Positions 54,568 to 64,000 of a DNA stretch of 64,000 nt are shown here, piece by piece. Origin of the DNA: Exophiala sp. HKRS030 (Eukaryota; Ascomycota; Eurotiomycetes; Chaetothyriales; Herpotrichiellaceae); assembly GCA_023897205.1 (NCBI GenBank), contig JAHWDD010000006.1:1798001-1862000 (forward strand), read 5' to 3'. Numbering within the stretch: position 1 is the stretch's first letter; each line of letters starts with the position of its first letter. The notes beneath the pieces are model-generated. The model was not told the DNA's origin. It made no database searches and saw only the letters and a list, made by a program, of their open reading frames with translations. The position numbers and the translations under genes were made by a program.

Positions 54568-56683
54568 TCACAATTCATCATGGCCCATATCATCGTCATC
54601 ATCTCCATAGTCTGGCATTCCTCCTGCGCCGCCGCTGCCGTACAACTTGCTCGAGATTGGGTACGCGACCTGGGACAGCTTTTCATATTGCTCGTCAAAG
54701 TCGTCCTTCTCGGCCGTCTCGGCGTTCTCGCTCAGCCACTCTTGCGTCTCCTTGACCGCCTCCAAGAGTGTCTCCTTTTCGTCGTCGTCGATCTTGCCGC
54801 CGAGACCTTCGTCGTCGTTGGCTTGGTTCTTCAGTGAGACCGCGTAGTTCTCGAGCTTGTTGCGAGCCTCGATCTTCTCCCGGACCAGCTTGTCCTCTTC
54901 GGCGAATTGCTCGGCCTCTTGAACCATTCGGTCAATTTCTTCCTGTGACAGACGTCCCTTGTCGTTCGTGATGGTGATGGACTCCGACTTGCCCGTACCC
55001 TTGTCGCCGGCCGAGACCTTGAGGATTCCGTTTGCGTCCAGCTCGAAAGACACTTCAATCTGCGGTACACCACGAGGAGCCGGGGGGATACCTGTGAGTT
55101 CGAATTTGCCCAAAAGGTTGTTGTCCTTGGTGAGAGATCGTTCACCTTCGAACACCTGGATCAGGACAACCGGTTGGTTGTCGGCAGCCGTACTGAAGAT
55201 CTGAGATTTCTTGGTAGGGACGACGGTGTTGCGAGGAATCAATTTGGTCATGACACCGCCGGTGGTCTCAATACCAAGAGTCAACGGGTTGACATCCATG
55301 AGAACGATGTCGTCAGTGCCGGCTTCACCGGAGAGGACACCACCCTGGACAGCGGCACCGTAGGCGACAGCTTCGTCAGGGTTGATACCCTTGCTGGCCT
55401 TCTTGCCACCAAAGTATTCCTCGATCATGGACTGAACCTTGGGGATACGAGTAGAACCGCCAATCAGGACGATGTCGTCAATCTCGCCCTTCTTGACCTT
55501 GGCATCCTTCAAGACCTGCTCAACTGGCTTCAGAGTCTTCTTGAACAAATCCATGTTGAGTTCTTCGAATTTGGCCCGAGTCAAGGTCTCGGAGAAGTCG
55601 TTTCCGTTGTGGAAGGCCTCAATTTCGATGCGGGTGGACATTTGAGAAGACAGGGTTCGCTTGGCTCTTTCGACCTCGCGCTTCAGCTTACCCATTGTCT
55701 TGAGGTCCTTCCGGATGTCGACGTCGTTCTTTTTATTGTAGAGTTTGACGAAATAGTCAATGACTCTCTGATCAAAATCTTCACCACCGAGATGTGTATC
55801 TCCGGCAGTGGCCAAGACCTCGAAAACGCCGTCTTCGATGGAGAGAAGAGAGACATCGAAAGTACCACCACCAAGATCGTAGACGATGATCTGGCTCTCC
55901 TTTCCCTTCTTGTCAAGGCCGTAGGCAATGGCGGCAGCTGTAGGTTCGTTGACCACACGGAGAACCGTCAGACCAGCGATCGTACCGGCGTCCTTGGTGG
56001 CTTGTCTCTGATTGTCGTTGAAGTACGCCGGCACCGTGACGACGGCGTGGGTAACTTTCTTTCCCAAGTATGCTTCGGCGACTTCCTTCATCTTGCCCAA
56101 AACCATGGCGGAAATTTCCTCGGGGGTGAAGGTCTTCGGGCTGCCGGCGACCTCGACGGTGACCATGGGCTTGTCATCCTTGTTGACGACCTTGAAGGGG
56201 AAGTGCTTCGCGTCTCGTTGGACATCCTTGTCTTGGAACTTGCGGCCGATTAAACGTCTGGCGAAAAAAGTGTTAGTCAGAAAGTCTCGAAATATTTGGC
56301 AAAACGAAGCAGATCAGTCGGTTGGGGACTCACTTGATGTCAAAGACTGTTCTCGTAGGGTTGGCGGCGTATTGGTTCTTCGCCGCGTCTCCTACTAACC
56401 GCTCTTCATCGGTAAAGGCGACGTATGAGGGAGTGATTCGGTTTCCTTGGTCGTTTACAATGATTTCGACTTTTCCGTGCTGCATCACACCGACGCAGGA
56501 GTAGGTGGTACCCAGATCGATACCGATGACGGTGCCATAGTTGGCGTCCGAGTCGTTCAAGGGAGTCTGATCCTGGGCGTGTACTGAACCGATCAAAGCT
56601 AAAGGACAAATGAAAATGAGGAGGAGGTAGAATATGGTTGTCCACTGGAAAGCGGAAGAGGATCCTGAGCCACGTCGAGCCAT
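54568..56683 (-). CDS. KAR2: ER lumenal Hsp70 chaperone BiP/Kar2
   Basis: Exons on the minus strand are 56683-56334 and 56257-54568, giving 679 residues, the normal BiP length. Residues 1 to about 36 form a signal peptide with a long hydrophobic core. The nucleotide-binding domain shows [27 protein letters not shown] and [14 protein letters not shown]. The substrate-binding domain contains [20 protein letters not shown], then the helical lid. The C-terminus is HDEL, the ER retrieval signal. BiP folds secreted proteins, gates the translocon and senses unfolded protein stress. A UPRE-like element lies about 140 bp upstream of the ATG. A long open frame on the opposite strand is a coding-bias shadow. 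Confidence 0.98.
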
Positions 56684-57231
56684 ATTGGGCAGGCTCTTGT
56701 TTGCAAAGGAAAGTAGAGGGTGGTAAGAAGTAGAAAAAAGGTGGTGATGTCGAGGAGGGAGGATGATGGATGATTCAAATGGACAGAAATATTTATTTGG
56801 GGCGGCGCAGCGCGAGTTATCGATACGCTGTCCTTTTTGGCCTTTCAGCGTGATGCCGCCACTCAGTATGGAGACCGATTATTACGGAGAGAATCCTTTG
56901 GCTGCTTCTTTCAATGCCAAGAAGCCCCTTTCTGAACAGCCTGGCCTTTGCTCTCCTTTCTACACAATACCAGATTATTCCAGCATCAAGCCAGCTATTA
57001 CCTTCACTTTCCATTCCTTGAAGCATTCTCGTTCCCCTTTTTTCTGCCTCAGTCATGCCTGAAACTATCCGTGCGCCACCCAAAAACTCCTCATCTTAAA
57101 GCCACATGATGATGCAGCCTTGCGTGGATACTCTCCTTCAGCCTCACCAATACCAATGGTCTCTGAACAGTATACGGTGGTGTCGAGCTGAATCAGAGTA
57201 TTCTATCCGGAACATCGTCTTTCTCTTCCTA
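56684..57231. promoter_or_regulatory. KAR2 promoter region
   Basis: About 550 bp. It contains two UPRE-like cores (listed separately) and an AT-rich stretch with AAATATTTATTT near 56788-56799. No gene seen. Confidence 0.6.
56821..56833 (-). promoter_or_regulatory. UPRE-like element upstream of KAR2
   Basis: On the minus strand it reads GGACAGCGTATCG, in the same orientation as the gene and 138 bp before the ATG. The yeast KAR2 unfolded protein response element has the core GGACAGCGTGTCG, so 12 of 13 bases agree. It would be bound by a Hac1-type bZIP factor. A second CAGCGTG core lies on the plus strand at 56846-56852. Confidence 0.55.
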
Positions 57232-57830
57232 TCAGAAACACCCTTCTCTTGAGCAATAGAACGTCCCCTCTATCATCGGTAACAGTGTTGGTGGAAATCC
57301 CACATAGTAGCTGTATTGGAGGTCTGGCCAAAGCTCGATATCGGCATCGCCTTGGATCCAGTGGTTGAAGGCCCAATCACTGATCATAACCCATCTGTTT
57401 TTTTTTGATATTTCAAGTCAGTAACCCGTAGCCTTCCGAGCAGTGAGAGGATGAGAAAGGACAGACAAACTCACACCCAATACCGGCACCCAAATCCCTC
57501 GGGGGTCAGAAGATATCGATGTCTCAACGAGGAATAAAGTTGTTGTGCAATGTCCAACACTCGAAGGTGTCCCCTGATCGAGTAATCCTAGTACGTGATC
57601 GCAGAGCGCGGCATAACGTATGAGTGCATCGTCCACTCTACGACGCCATCAGTGTAGTCAGGGTGTGGGTAAGCCGCCATGTTCAGCCTGACTGAACCGC
57701 CGTTGACGAGGAGAAGATAGATGGACCAGTGATTCATTGATGGGCCCGCGGGTCCCGCCGTGTGCACCACAAGTCGTACATTGTAGACCCAACGGTCGTC
57801 ATTTATGATGCTCTCTAGTGAGACCTGCAT
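57232..57830 (-). pseudogene. DUF7770-type fungal protein with one in-frame TAG
   Basis: Exons on the minus strand are 57830-57475 and 57394-57232, 173 codons in frame. The signature VYNVRLVVHTAGPAGPSMNH followed by WSIYLLL and GGSVRLNM belongs to a small fungal family that I believe is DUF7770. One internal stop, TAG at 57590-57588, interrupts it after SAITY, where relatives have tryptophan (RYW or TYW); TGG to TAG is a single change. After it the frame continues through DYSIRGHLRVLDIAQQL, a good intron (GTGTGAGT side to CAG) and SDWAFNHWIQGDADIE to a normal stop. So this is a very recent pseudogene, a sequencing error, or a readthrough gene. The ATG at 57830 precedes the conserved block. 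Function of the family unknown. Confidence 0.7.
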
Positions 57831-58125
57831 TGTGTCCAAGCCTGAGGTAATGTAGAGATGCAAGCCGACTCAACTGGGTGCTCTATCTCATTGCATGTGA
57901 ATGTAATGGTGGTTGCGACTACCCACGGAGTTACCTGGTTGTTTACTGATGCACTCTGTACGGAGGTATATCGCGTGTATCGCGACGCACTTTTGCGGGG
58001 AATCGCAGCCTCAACGTCATACTGCGTCCTGCCTCCCTCCATAGTAATATCGCGTACAAAATGAAAAAAGGTCCTGTTGTGGCCTTTTAACTCTGTTCAC
58101 CTCATTTCATATAATCTCCTTCAGA

Positions 58126-58974
58126 ATGTCGACCATAGACACATCCCTCCACCCTCACACGTCCGGGCGCGCCGCCAAATTCGCCGCCTCCCACTCCTCG
58201 CCGCACCCTCTGATCCTGTACGGCGGCTGGTTCTGCCCCTTTGTGCAACGGTCGTGGATCACGTTGCACGAGAAGCGCATCGCGCACCAATACTTCGAAA
58301 TCAATCCGTACAAAAAGGAACCTCAGTTCCTTGCATTGAACCCACGCGGGCTGGTCCCCACGCTCGCCGTCCCCGTCGAGAAAACTGGGGGCCAGCATCA
58401 AAAACCACTCTACGAGAGCGTAGTGATCTGCGAATATCTGGACGAAGTGTACAACTCTTCCGAGACCAACGGACCCTCGTTACTCCCTCGAGACGCATAC
58501 GAGCGCGCCCGATGTAGAATCTGGATCGACCATATCGGTTCCAAGATCGTCCCGGCCTTTTACAAGTTCATGCAACACACGGACAAGAAACCATATACGC
58601 TTGACGAAGCGCGACAGGAATTCCTGAATGGGATCAAGACGTTTGTCAAAGAGTGTTCTTCGTCTGGACCCTTCTTCCTGGGACAACAATTTAGCATGGT
58701 CGACATCATGCTCGCGCCTTGGCTGTGCAGGTTGTTCTTATTCGACGTATACAAGGAGGGAGGCGTCGGTATCCCAGAAGAAGGACAGGGTGGGGAGGAT
58801 GAAGCTATCTGGACACGGTGGAGGACCTGGGCAAAGGCTGTACAGGAACGAGAGAGCGTGCTGGACACCTTGAGCGACAGGGAACAGTATATTGATGCCT
58901 ATAAACGGTATGCGGAGGACACGACGCAGAGTGAGGTGGCCAAGGCAACGAGAGAAGGAAAGAGACTGCCGTAA
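58126..58974 (+). CDS. Glutathione S-transferase, omega-like
   Basis: Single exon of 282 residues. The thioredoxin-like domain has C37 in GGWFCPFVQRSWI, equivalent to the catalytic cysteine of omega-class enzymes. It is followed by PRGLVPTLAVP (cis-proline) and YESVVICEYLDEVY, which binds the gamma-glutamyl end of glutathione. The all-helical C domain starts near residue 125 (RARCRIWIDHIGSKI) and holds FFLGQQFSMVDIMLAPWL. Omega enzymes usually act as thiol transferases or reductases (deglutathionylation, dehydroascorbate) rather than conjugating enzymes. Cytosolic. It is divergent from the broken DUF7770-type gene with 295 bp between them. Confidence 0.9.
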   Translation: MSTIDTSLHPHTSGRAAKFAASHSSPHPLILYGGWFCPFVQRSWITLHEKRIAHQYFEINPYKKEPQFLALNPRGLVPTLAVPVEKTGGQHQKPLYESVVICEYLDEVYNSSETNGPSLLPRDAYERARCRIWIDHIGSKIVPAFYKFMQHTDKKPYTLDEARQEFLNGIKTFVKECSSSGPFFLGQQFSMVDIMLAPWLCRLFLFDVYKEGGVGIPEEGQGGEDEAIWTRWRTWAKAVQERESVLDTLSDREQYIDAYKRYAEDTTQSEVAKATREGKRLP

Positions 58975-59310
58975 TTCGTACCAATTGGCTACTTACCAAA
59001 CGAGCATCTGGTTACGCAAGCTTATGCCTGGCTGAGATGTGCTCCATACAAAGACCCCAAGGACTCTGACCATACCTTGTCTTTCCTAACATTTCGCTCG
59101 TCAAATAGTTTCCGCGCTGATATCCCAGCCCAGAGAGACTGCAACATATGTTCAGGCATTTGTAAGCAATTCGATGGTATTTCCTTCCGACGAGATGTGT
59201 ATTCCCATTCTCCCAGAATCGTAGCACCTCCATCTCTTCGTTCTTGCCGAAGGGTACTCGTCCAGGACCCTCTGCATGTGTTCTTCAAGAAACTCCATCA
59301 AGTAGATCTT
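58975..59310. other. Convergent intergenic region
   Basis: About 340 bp between the GST stop and the capping protein stop. Nothing notable. Confidence 0.5.
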
Positions 59311-60322
59311 TCACCGCTTCGCCTCCCCTCTCAAATCACTACCGAGGCCATAACCACGGATCTTTTCCCATTCGACCTTTTGCCTCGTCACGGGCAATTG
59401 CCGTCTCAAGTTTTTAAAGCTGCTCTCGTTCATCCCCACGATCGTCCTGTTCACTTCCTCTTGGTACTGTTTCTCGATGGCGGCGATCTTCCTCACGACA
59501 CTGCCGCCGTCACTCCCGCCCACATCGACACCGTCAATCTCCTTTTTCGTCGTGAGCGCCACGTTGCCGTCCTCGTAGTAGTGCACATTGACCCGTATGC
59601 TGCCGCTCAGCGAAGAGGAGGCCGGGTCGAAGAGGAACCGACTCCGCCACTGGCCGCTGATGAAGTTCTTGGGGCTGGATTTCGTGCTGGATATCAGGAC
59701 CGCAATCTGACTGTCGTCCGGCGTGGCGCAGGCGGTGAACGCGGCGGACGACGTGGGCGGGTAGTGCTCGGAGAAGTGTGCCGAGAGGGACTTGAGGATG
59801 GACTGCACCAAGGTGGAATGCTGGGTCTCGTGCGTGTAGGACTGAGGGGAGCTGGCTTTGGCGGTCGTGTGGTCAAATTCAAAGGACGTAGAGGAAGCCG
59901 AGTCGTAGTATCGTGGAGGACTGGAGGAGATTTTGTTGTAGCTGGACACCAAGACCTGAAAAGTCGGCATCAAATTGTCGTCAGCAACAGCAGCAACTAG
60001 TCCTGGAATGGTGATTCATATATGTGCCACCTGCACTTGTATCTCCCCCAAGCTGATTGTAATCATGCGCGCCGAGACGGGACAGCGTATCAAAGAGACG
60101 GGAGGAGGGTTGGATTGAAACACATACATAGTCACTCGCTCCAGGCAACTTGACAGCGACCAGCTGTTCTTCATTGTATTTTTGAAATGCGGGTTTCAGT
60201 TTGGCAATCAGGTCTGGCTCATCGTCCGAGGTGAGTGCCTTGATGTCCTTGACAACATCGGCGAGCTCGGAGGGAGGCGCACCCTCGATGAACGACGAGG
60301 CGATATCGACGGTTGAGCCCAT
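59311..60322 (-). CDS. CAP1: F-actin-capping protein subunit alpha
   Basis: Exons on the minus strand are 60322-60128 and 59955-59311, giving 279 residues. The N-terminal part has the helical stalk (IASSFIEGAPPSELADVVKDIKAL). The join across the 172-nt intron gives ASDYVLVSSYNK, then RYYDSASSTSFEFDHTTAKA, a hallmark of the subunit. Next come FISGQWRSRF and VNVHYYEDGNVALTT. The C-terminus has LRRQLPVTRQKVEWEKIRGYGLG, which includes the actin-binding end. With the beta subunit it caps barbed ends of actin filaments at cortical patches. The ATG at 60322 gives the standard N-terminus MGSTVDIASSF. Confidence 0.95.
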
Positions 60323-60922
60323 GGTTTCTGGGCCACCTGGTAAGCACAACTGAATGACTGAATGAATGGGTGGGTGAATCTTGTGTTGTTGGTGCGGTTG
60401 TTGTCATTTAGAGAGGGGAGAACAGCATGGGACGATCTACGCCGCAGCCTGGTGTGGGGGGGTCAGATTAATACTGCAGGGATAGAGGAATACGAGTACA
60501 GCACGTACAAGCTACCTCGCAAATTATGATCCCTACGACGCCTCCAACTATTTCCTGTTACATGCCTTCCGAGTATTCATATCTACAGGATGCTCATGCT
60601 CCTCGCGTCCCGAGTTCTCGAGCCAGCACCGGTGCGAGGTAGCTTGTCTCGGCGTTCAGAGACCTGCTTTCCTATTCATCTCATAATAGCATCTCAAAAA
60701 TAGTAGCATCAAATTGAAGTCATTACCTACGTAGATACATATCGTAGCCTCGACATAGTCACTGGCTTCGTAGAACAATCGCATATGCTCTGAGGATTGT
60801 GACAGAAAGCGACCCCTGCCTGCAGTATGCCCGAACGCCGCGCTTACTAACCGTACCAGCACAAGAACCAAACAAACAAACCGACGACAATCAAACATAC
60901 AAACCTAGGGAGGCGATGTAGT
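60323..60922. other. Intergenic region
   Basis: About 600 bp between the capping protein start and the next stop on the same strand. No gene seen. Confidence 0.5.
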
Positions 60923-62896
60923 TTAATCAATACTCATACTCATCATACCCTCATTTGTCTCAGTCATTCCCTGCAAACCGACTTTTTTGGCACCATTAAT
61001 ACTTCCTGCGCTGTTGCTGCGATCTCCGGCCCCATGTCCATTGGTCTTCGCGGGCAACTTTGACCAGGCCTTGTCGTTCGAAAACACGGGACTCTGCGGA
61101 AGGACAGGACTGCTTTGAACACTCATACCAGGCGATACGGCGCGGCGTTTGGTGTACGACGGGTCAAAGTCTTCTTCACGACGGCGTTTGTTGTTCACGC
61201 GGCGTGCCACTTCACCAGCTGTAGGTGGGTTGGCAGCAAGCGGGGTAATCGATCTTGATCTCGAGCGATTGAAATGTTTGAGTGCCAGGTTGTCTGCAAA
61301 AACAGAGCCTGGTGTGTCCATAGCCTCGTCACTGACTGCGGACGAGCTTTCACGAGGTGTCAGGCCTGGAGGTGGTGTCCTAAACCGCCCATTGCCTTCG
61401 AACCCGTTCCAGAAGTGTACCCCTCCTGAATTTCGCTCCGCTTGTCGACTGAAGCTATCTGGCGCAAGAGAAGGCGTGGGCTCCATCGCCATGTCTTCGA
61501 TAGAGTCCTGCACCGGTTCAGCCGCGAACGTATTGCTGGTGGGAATGGTTGGCGAGGTGACCGCTGACACTGTCGGGTCATTTTCATGCACTTGACGGAT
61601 GACTTCTGCCTCGCGCCGGAGTTCTGTTTTGGTCGGTTCAGACTCTTCCAAGAGCTGCGCGCGGATGCGGGCGAAGCCTTTGGGTTTGGGGAGCAGATTG
61701 CTTCTTCGAGTAACTGCGCGCCTGATGACACCTCTTGGGCCATCAAGTCCGTCCATATCTGACTGCGACTGGCCGCCGCTGTTTTTGTTGGGCTTGCTGG
61801 AACTATTGTCTTCGCTGTCAGATAAATGAAGGTCGTTGGTGCCCAAACTTAGACTTTCACGACGAGACTGGATTTGCTGTTTGGTCAGCCCCATGCCAAA
61901 GTAACTGCCGCCTGAATTCTCCACGCTCTTCAACACACTTGGCGATAGTGGTCCTGGTGATTGCTTGGAGCTGTTCATGCTTACACTGCTTGAACTGTGT
62001 TGACTTTTACCCTTTCGGGTGCGCGCCCTCCTAAAGCTCATCAAATATGGCTGGAAATTCATCAGACTTGCTTGTGCCGGAGATGGTTGAGGATTGTTCA
62101 TCCACTCTAGCCCCGGGCTATTCACCACTCCCAGCATGGCCCCCGCATTTAATCTTGACGCTGCAGGAGTATTGAGGATGGCATCATCGATATCGCGATC
62201 GATGGCCATATCGTCTGAGTTGGAGTCACTGTCCGACTCTGAATCCGACCCAAACATATTAATACTACTGACAGAACTGGACAAGTTTGTCCTCTCATGT
62301 GTCAACGACCACAAGCCGTTCTGATTGCTGGGTGAATCCAGCACGTTGCTTGCCAAACTTCTCCTTGGAGGGATTTGAATTCCCCGGCCGACATTCGGAG
62401 AAGCGTCGGGTGATGATTCGGCCAGGGTGGTCTGATGTAGACTTGTGCATGCTCTTGTGTAATCCAACCCTCTAGATCTCCTGGGAAGCATGGACGATGG
62501 CGAACCATATATCTGGGAGGAATCTAGCTTTGGCGACAGAGGTACGCGAGGTATATTTGGGCCAGGACTGTCACCGGATCCATCTTTTGCAGGCATGTGC
62601 AGGCTCAGCCCCCGGGGCTGCATCGAAGACTTTGAAGGTGTGGAGGGACCAGCAATGATGACCGAGTCATCCTTGGAAACTCGTCGGTGAGGTTCTCGGA
62701 AAGCGGGTGAAGGTGAGAGAATTGGTTTTGCCGCGTCGGAGAAGGAACGCGGCTTGGGTGAGCCTTTGTAGGACGTTCTCGCTGACCGGGGTGTGATGTC
62801 TCCCTCAATCTGCTCGAGCTGCTGGGTCAGAGTTGATCTGTTCGAGGGCGACGCACCCTGGCCACCGAGGGGTGCGTGCATAATAGACGTCGACAT
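60923..62896 (-). CDS. Serine-rich fungal protein of unknown function
   Basis: Single exon of 657 residues from the ATG at 62896; the frame is open a few codons further but without ATG. The protein is mostly disordered, rich in Ser, Pro, Asn and Asp, with many SP sites that proline-directed kinases could use. Conserved-looking blocks include RRSRGLDYTRACTSLHQTTL (about residues 145-165), the acidic DSESDSDSNSDDMAIDRDID, NFQPYLMSFRRARTRKGK, RKPKGFARIRAQLLEESEP-like LLPKPKGFARIRAQLL and a basic RRVNNKRRREEDFDPSYTKR near the C-terminus that could be a nuclear signal. I recognise it as a fungal family but cannot name a function. Likely nuclear (inference). Confidence 0.75.
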   Translation of the reverse strand: MSTSIMHAPLGGQGASPSNRSTLTQQLEQIEGDITPRSARTSYKGSPKPRSFSDAAKPILSPSPAFREPHRRVSKDDSVIIAGPSTPSKSSMQPRGLSLHMPAKDGSGDSPGPNIPRVPLSPKLDSSQIYGSPSSMLPRRSRGLDYTRACTSLHQTTLAESSPDASPNVGRGIQIPPRRSLASNVLDSPSNQNGLWSLTHERTNLSSSVSSINMFGSDSESDSDSNSDDMAIDRDIDDAILNTPAASRLNAGAMLGVVNSPGLEWMNNPQPSPAQASLMNFQPYLMSFRRARTRKGKSQHSSSSVSMNSSKQSPGPLSPSVLKSVENSGGSYFGMGLTKQQIQSRRESLSLGTNDLHLSDSEDNSSSKPNKNSGGQSQSDMDGLDGPRGVIRRAVTRRSNLLPKPKGFARIRAQLLEESEPTKTELRREAEVIRQVHENDPTVSAVTSPTIPTSNTFAAEPVQDSIEDMAMEPTPSLAPDSFSRQAERNSGGVHFWNGFEGNGRFRTPPPGLTPRESSSAVSDEAMDTPGSVFADNLALKHFNRSRSRSITPLAANPPTAGEVARRVNNKRRREEDFDPSYTKRRAVSPGMSVQSSPVLPQSPVFSNDKAWSKLPAKTNGHGAGDRSNSAGSINGAKKVGLQGMTETNEGMMSMSID

Positions 62897-63547
62897 GGGT
62901 ATATACACGACTGGGGTTCAGGAGGATATTGTCGAAACTATGCTCGCGATAATAACTTCGCTGAGCAATACATGCTGGCAAAAAGGCTGGTATGGACCAC
63001 GGAATCACATAACGCGTCGAATTGAGGTATAGTTGCCGCGGAAGGATGCAGTCTTGAGGATGTCGACGATCCGATTGTCTGATAGTCGTTGTCTCGCTTG
63101 GAACGGCGGTTAGTGATGAGGGCGAATCCAATAATGTGCAGAATCAGCGTCATTCTCCGCAGCTGCTTCATACATACCCACCAGGAATGAGGCTATTCCA
63201 TTTGTAGACAACTGACTATCTCTACCAACGTCAAAGAACTACAAATCTCTACCCACTACATATTCAATTCTATCTTTGTGCCTTTACTGATGTTGCCTTG
63301 CGACGGATTTTCATTCATCGCCATGTGTGACTTCCTGCGACCCTCTTTCTCTGTGCGGTTCCCAGTGTGGAAATTTGTGCTTACTTTTCACAACGCGAAC
63401 CAAAGAAAGCAGCTGCATAGCGACAACAATACTACAGGTACAAGTACTTTGCTTTCTGCTACACGCTTTCTCTGTTCATCTGCAAACTACCCTTGTACAT
63501 GCAGAGAATACACCAACGTTTTCTACACCAATGACAGCGTACATTCC
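62897..63547. other. Intergenic region
   Basis: About 650 bp. It probably holds the promoter of the serine-rich gene and the 3' end of the edge gene. No gene supported. Confidence 0.4.
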
Positions 63548-63925
63548 TTACATACCGCAAGTCGTGAAGCTGCAGGTTCGACCAATCTTCAGTGTGTGCT
63601 TGCATACATGCGTTTCATCTAGGGCCCAAGGCGGGTTGTTTTCAGCTGTCACATTAACCCTCGGTTCAACCCAGCAGATACTGTCTATCAATATCTCGCC
63701 TTCTTTGAGGTAGATATTGATGGCGATTTCTTCCTCCGTCAGCTGGTTCCACAACAATCTGCCATGACGTATTACGTCCTTGATTTGGCCTGCAAGTCGA
63801 TCCCTATGGCCAGTCTCGATACTGCGACGTATGATCTCTACGAGGTCAAGAAGGGGAAGAACAGCATGTAAGATGACCTCCCTCAAACCCCGTTTTGACA
63901 AATCGAGATATAGTTCCCTTGTACC
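63548..63925 (-). CDS. Partial gene at right edge, unknown function
   Basis: An open minus-strand frame with protein-like composition (LREVILHAVLPLLDLVEIIR, then DVIRHGRLLWNQLTEEEIAI and ILIDSICWVEPRVNV). There is no ATG before the frame opens just right of about 63925, so it looks like an internal or terminal exon of a gene that starts outside the window. The frame ends at the stop at 63548-63550, but a splice donor (GTATGT) overlaps the last codons, so the true end may differ. No domain recognised. Confidence 0.4.
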   Translation of the reverse strand, partial: GTRELYLDLSKRGLREVILHAVLPLLDLVEIIRRSIETGHRDRLAGQIKDVIRHGRLLWNQLTEEEIAINIYLKEGEILIDSICWVEPRVNVTAENNPPWALDETHVCKHTLKIGRTCSFTTCGM

Positions 63926-64000
63926 AATTAGTTATAAATTCTACGATCATGCTCGCCAACGCCTCAAAAGCTATTCCTGGGGTAAGATGAAGCATCCAGG

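Noticed and set aside
55174..56253. 359-codon open frame on the plus strand opposite KAR2
   Set aside because: It is a shadow of the strongly biased KAR2 codons; the minus strand gives a full BiP sequence.
1..64000. CRISPR arrays, insertion sequences, bacterial operons, viral genes
   Set aside because: No direct-repeat array, transposase, reverse transcriptase or viral protein was recognised; the gene structure is plainly fungal nuclear.

Overview
This window is nuclear DNA of a filamentous ascomycete (Pezizomycotina). The signs are genes with short GT-AG introns (34 to 172 nt, mostly 45 to 90), two Zn2Cys6 regulators, CreC and CreD homologues, and an alpha/omega-rich set of fungal metabolic families. 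A black-yeast-like or other eurotiomycete lineage is plausible, but I infer this from gene flavour only. I rebuilt 27 full-length protein genes by joining exons; every join leaves the total coding length divisible by three. There are also two edge-truncated genes, one pseudogene, one doubtful gene and one tRNA gene.

Layout. 1-10 kb is an accessory catabolic block: an amino-acid/GABA-type permease, a divergent pair of peroxisomal FAD amine oxidases (one ends in ARL, the other in SKL), a Rid-family protein, a gentisate 1,2-dioxygenase and a gamma-glutamyltranspeptidase-like enzyme. 11-16 kb holds a Zn2Cys6 regulator and a cytochrome P450. 16.6-25.3 kb holds a Roadblock/LAMTOR2-like protein followed by creC and creD, two components of the ubiquitin arm of carbon catabolite regulation, in tandem. 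26-38 kb is mostly housekeeping: a PX-associated protein without a PX domain, a secreted alpha-carbonic anhydrase, SUA5, RQC2, coatomer zeta and TRM7. 39-54 kb is accessory again: an MFS transporter divergent from an amidase, a probable pseudokinase, a tRNA-Leu(CAA) gene, a second Zn2Cys6 regulator, a D-2-hydroxyacid dehydrogenase and a fused flavin oxidoreductase. 54-64 kb holds BiP/KAR2, a broken DUF7770-type gene, an omega-like GST, F-actin capping protein alpha, a serine-rich protein of unknown function and a partial gene at the right edge.

How genes may work together. The permease, the two peroxisomal oxidases and the Rid protein suggest uptake and oxidative deamination of unusual amino acids or amines, with imine clean-up. 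The Rid protein, however, seems to lack the arginine that RidA uses. CreC (partner of the CreB deubiquitinase) and CreD (arrestin adaptor for the HulA ubiquitin ligase) act on the same regulatory system from opposite sides.

The most unusual item is the tRNA-Leu(CAA) gene at 47654-47838. Besides the normal anticodon-loop intron it carries a 56-nt insertion in the D-loop with all the marks of a spliceosomal intron (GTATGT, CTAAC, CTAG). The insertion splits the pol III A box; removing it restores a perfect A box and D-arm.
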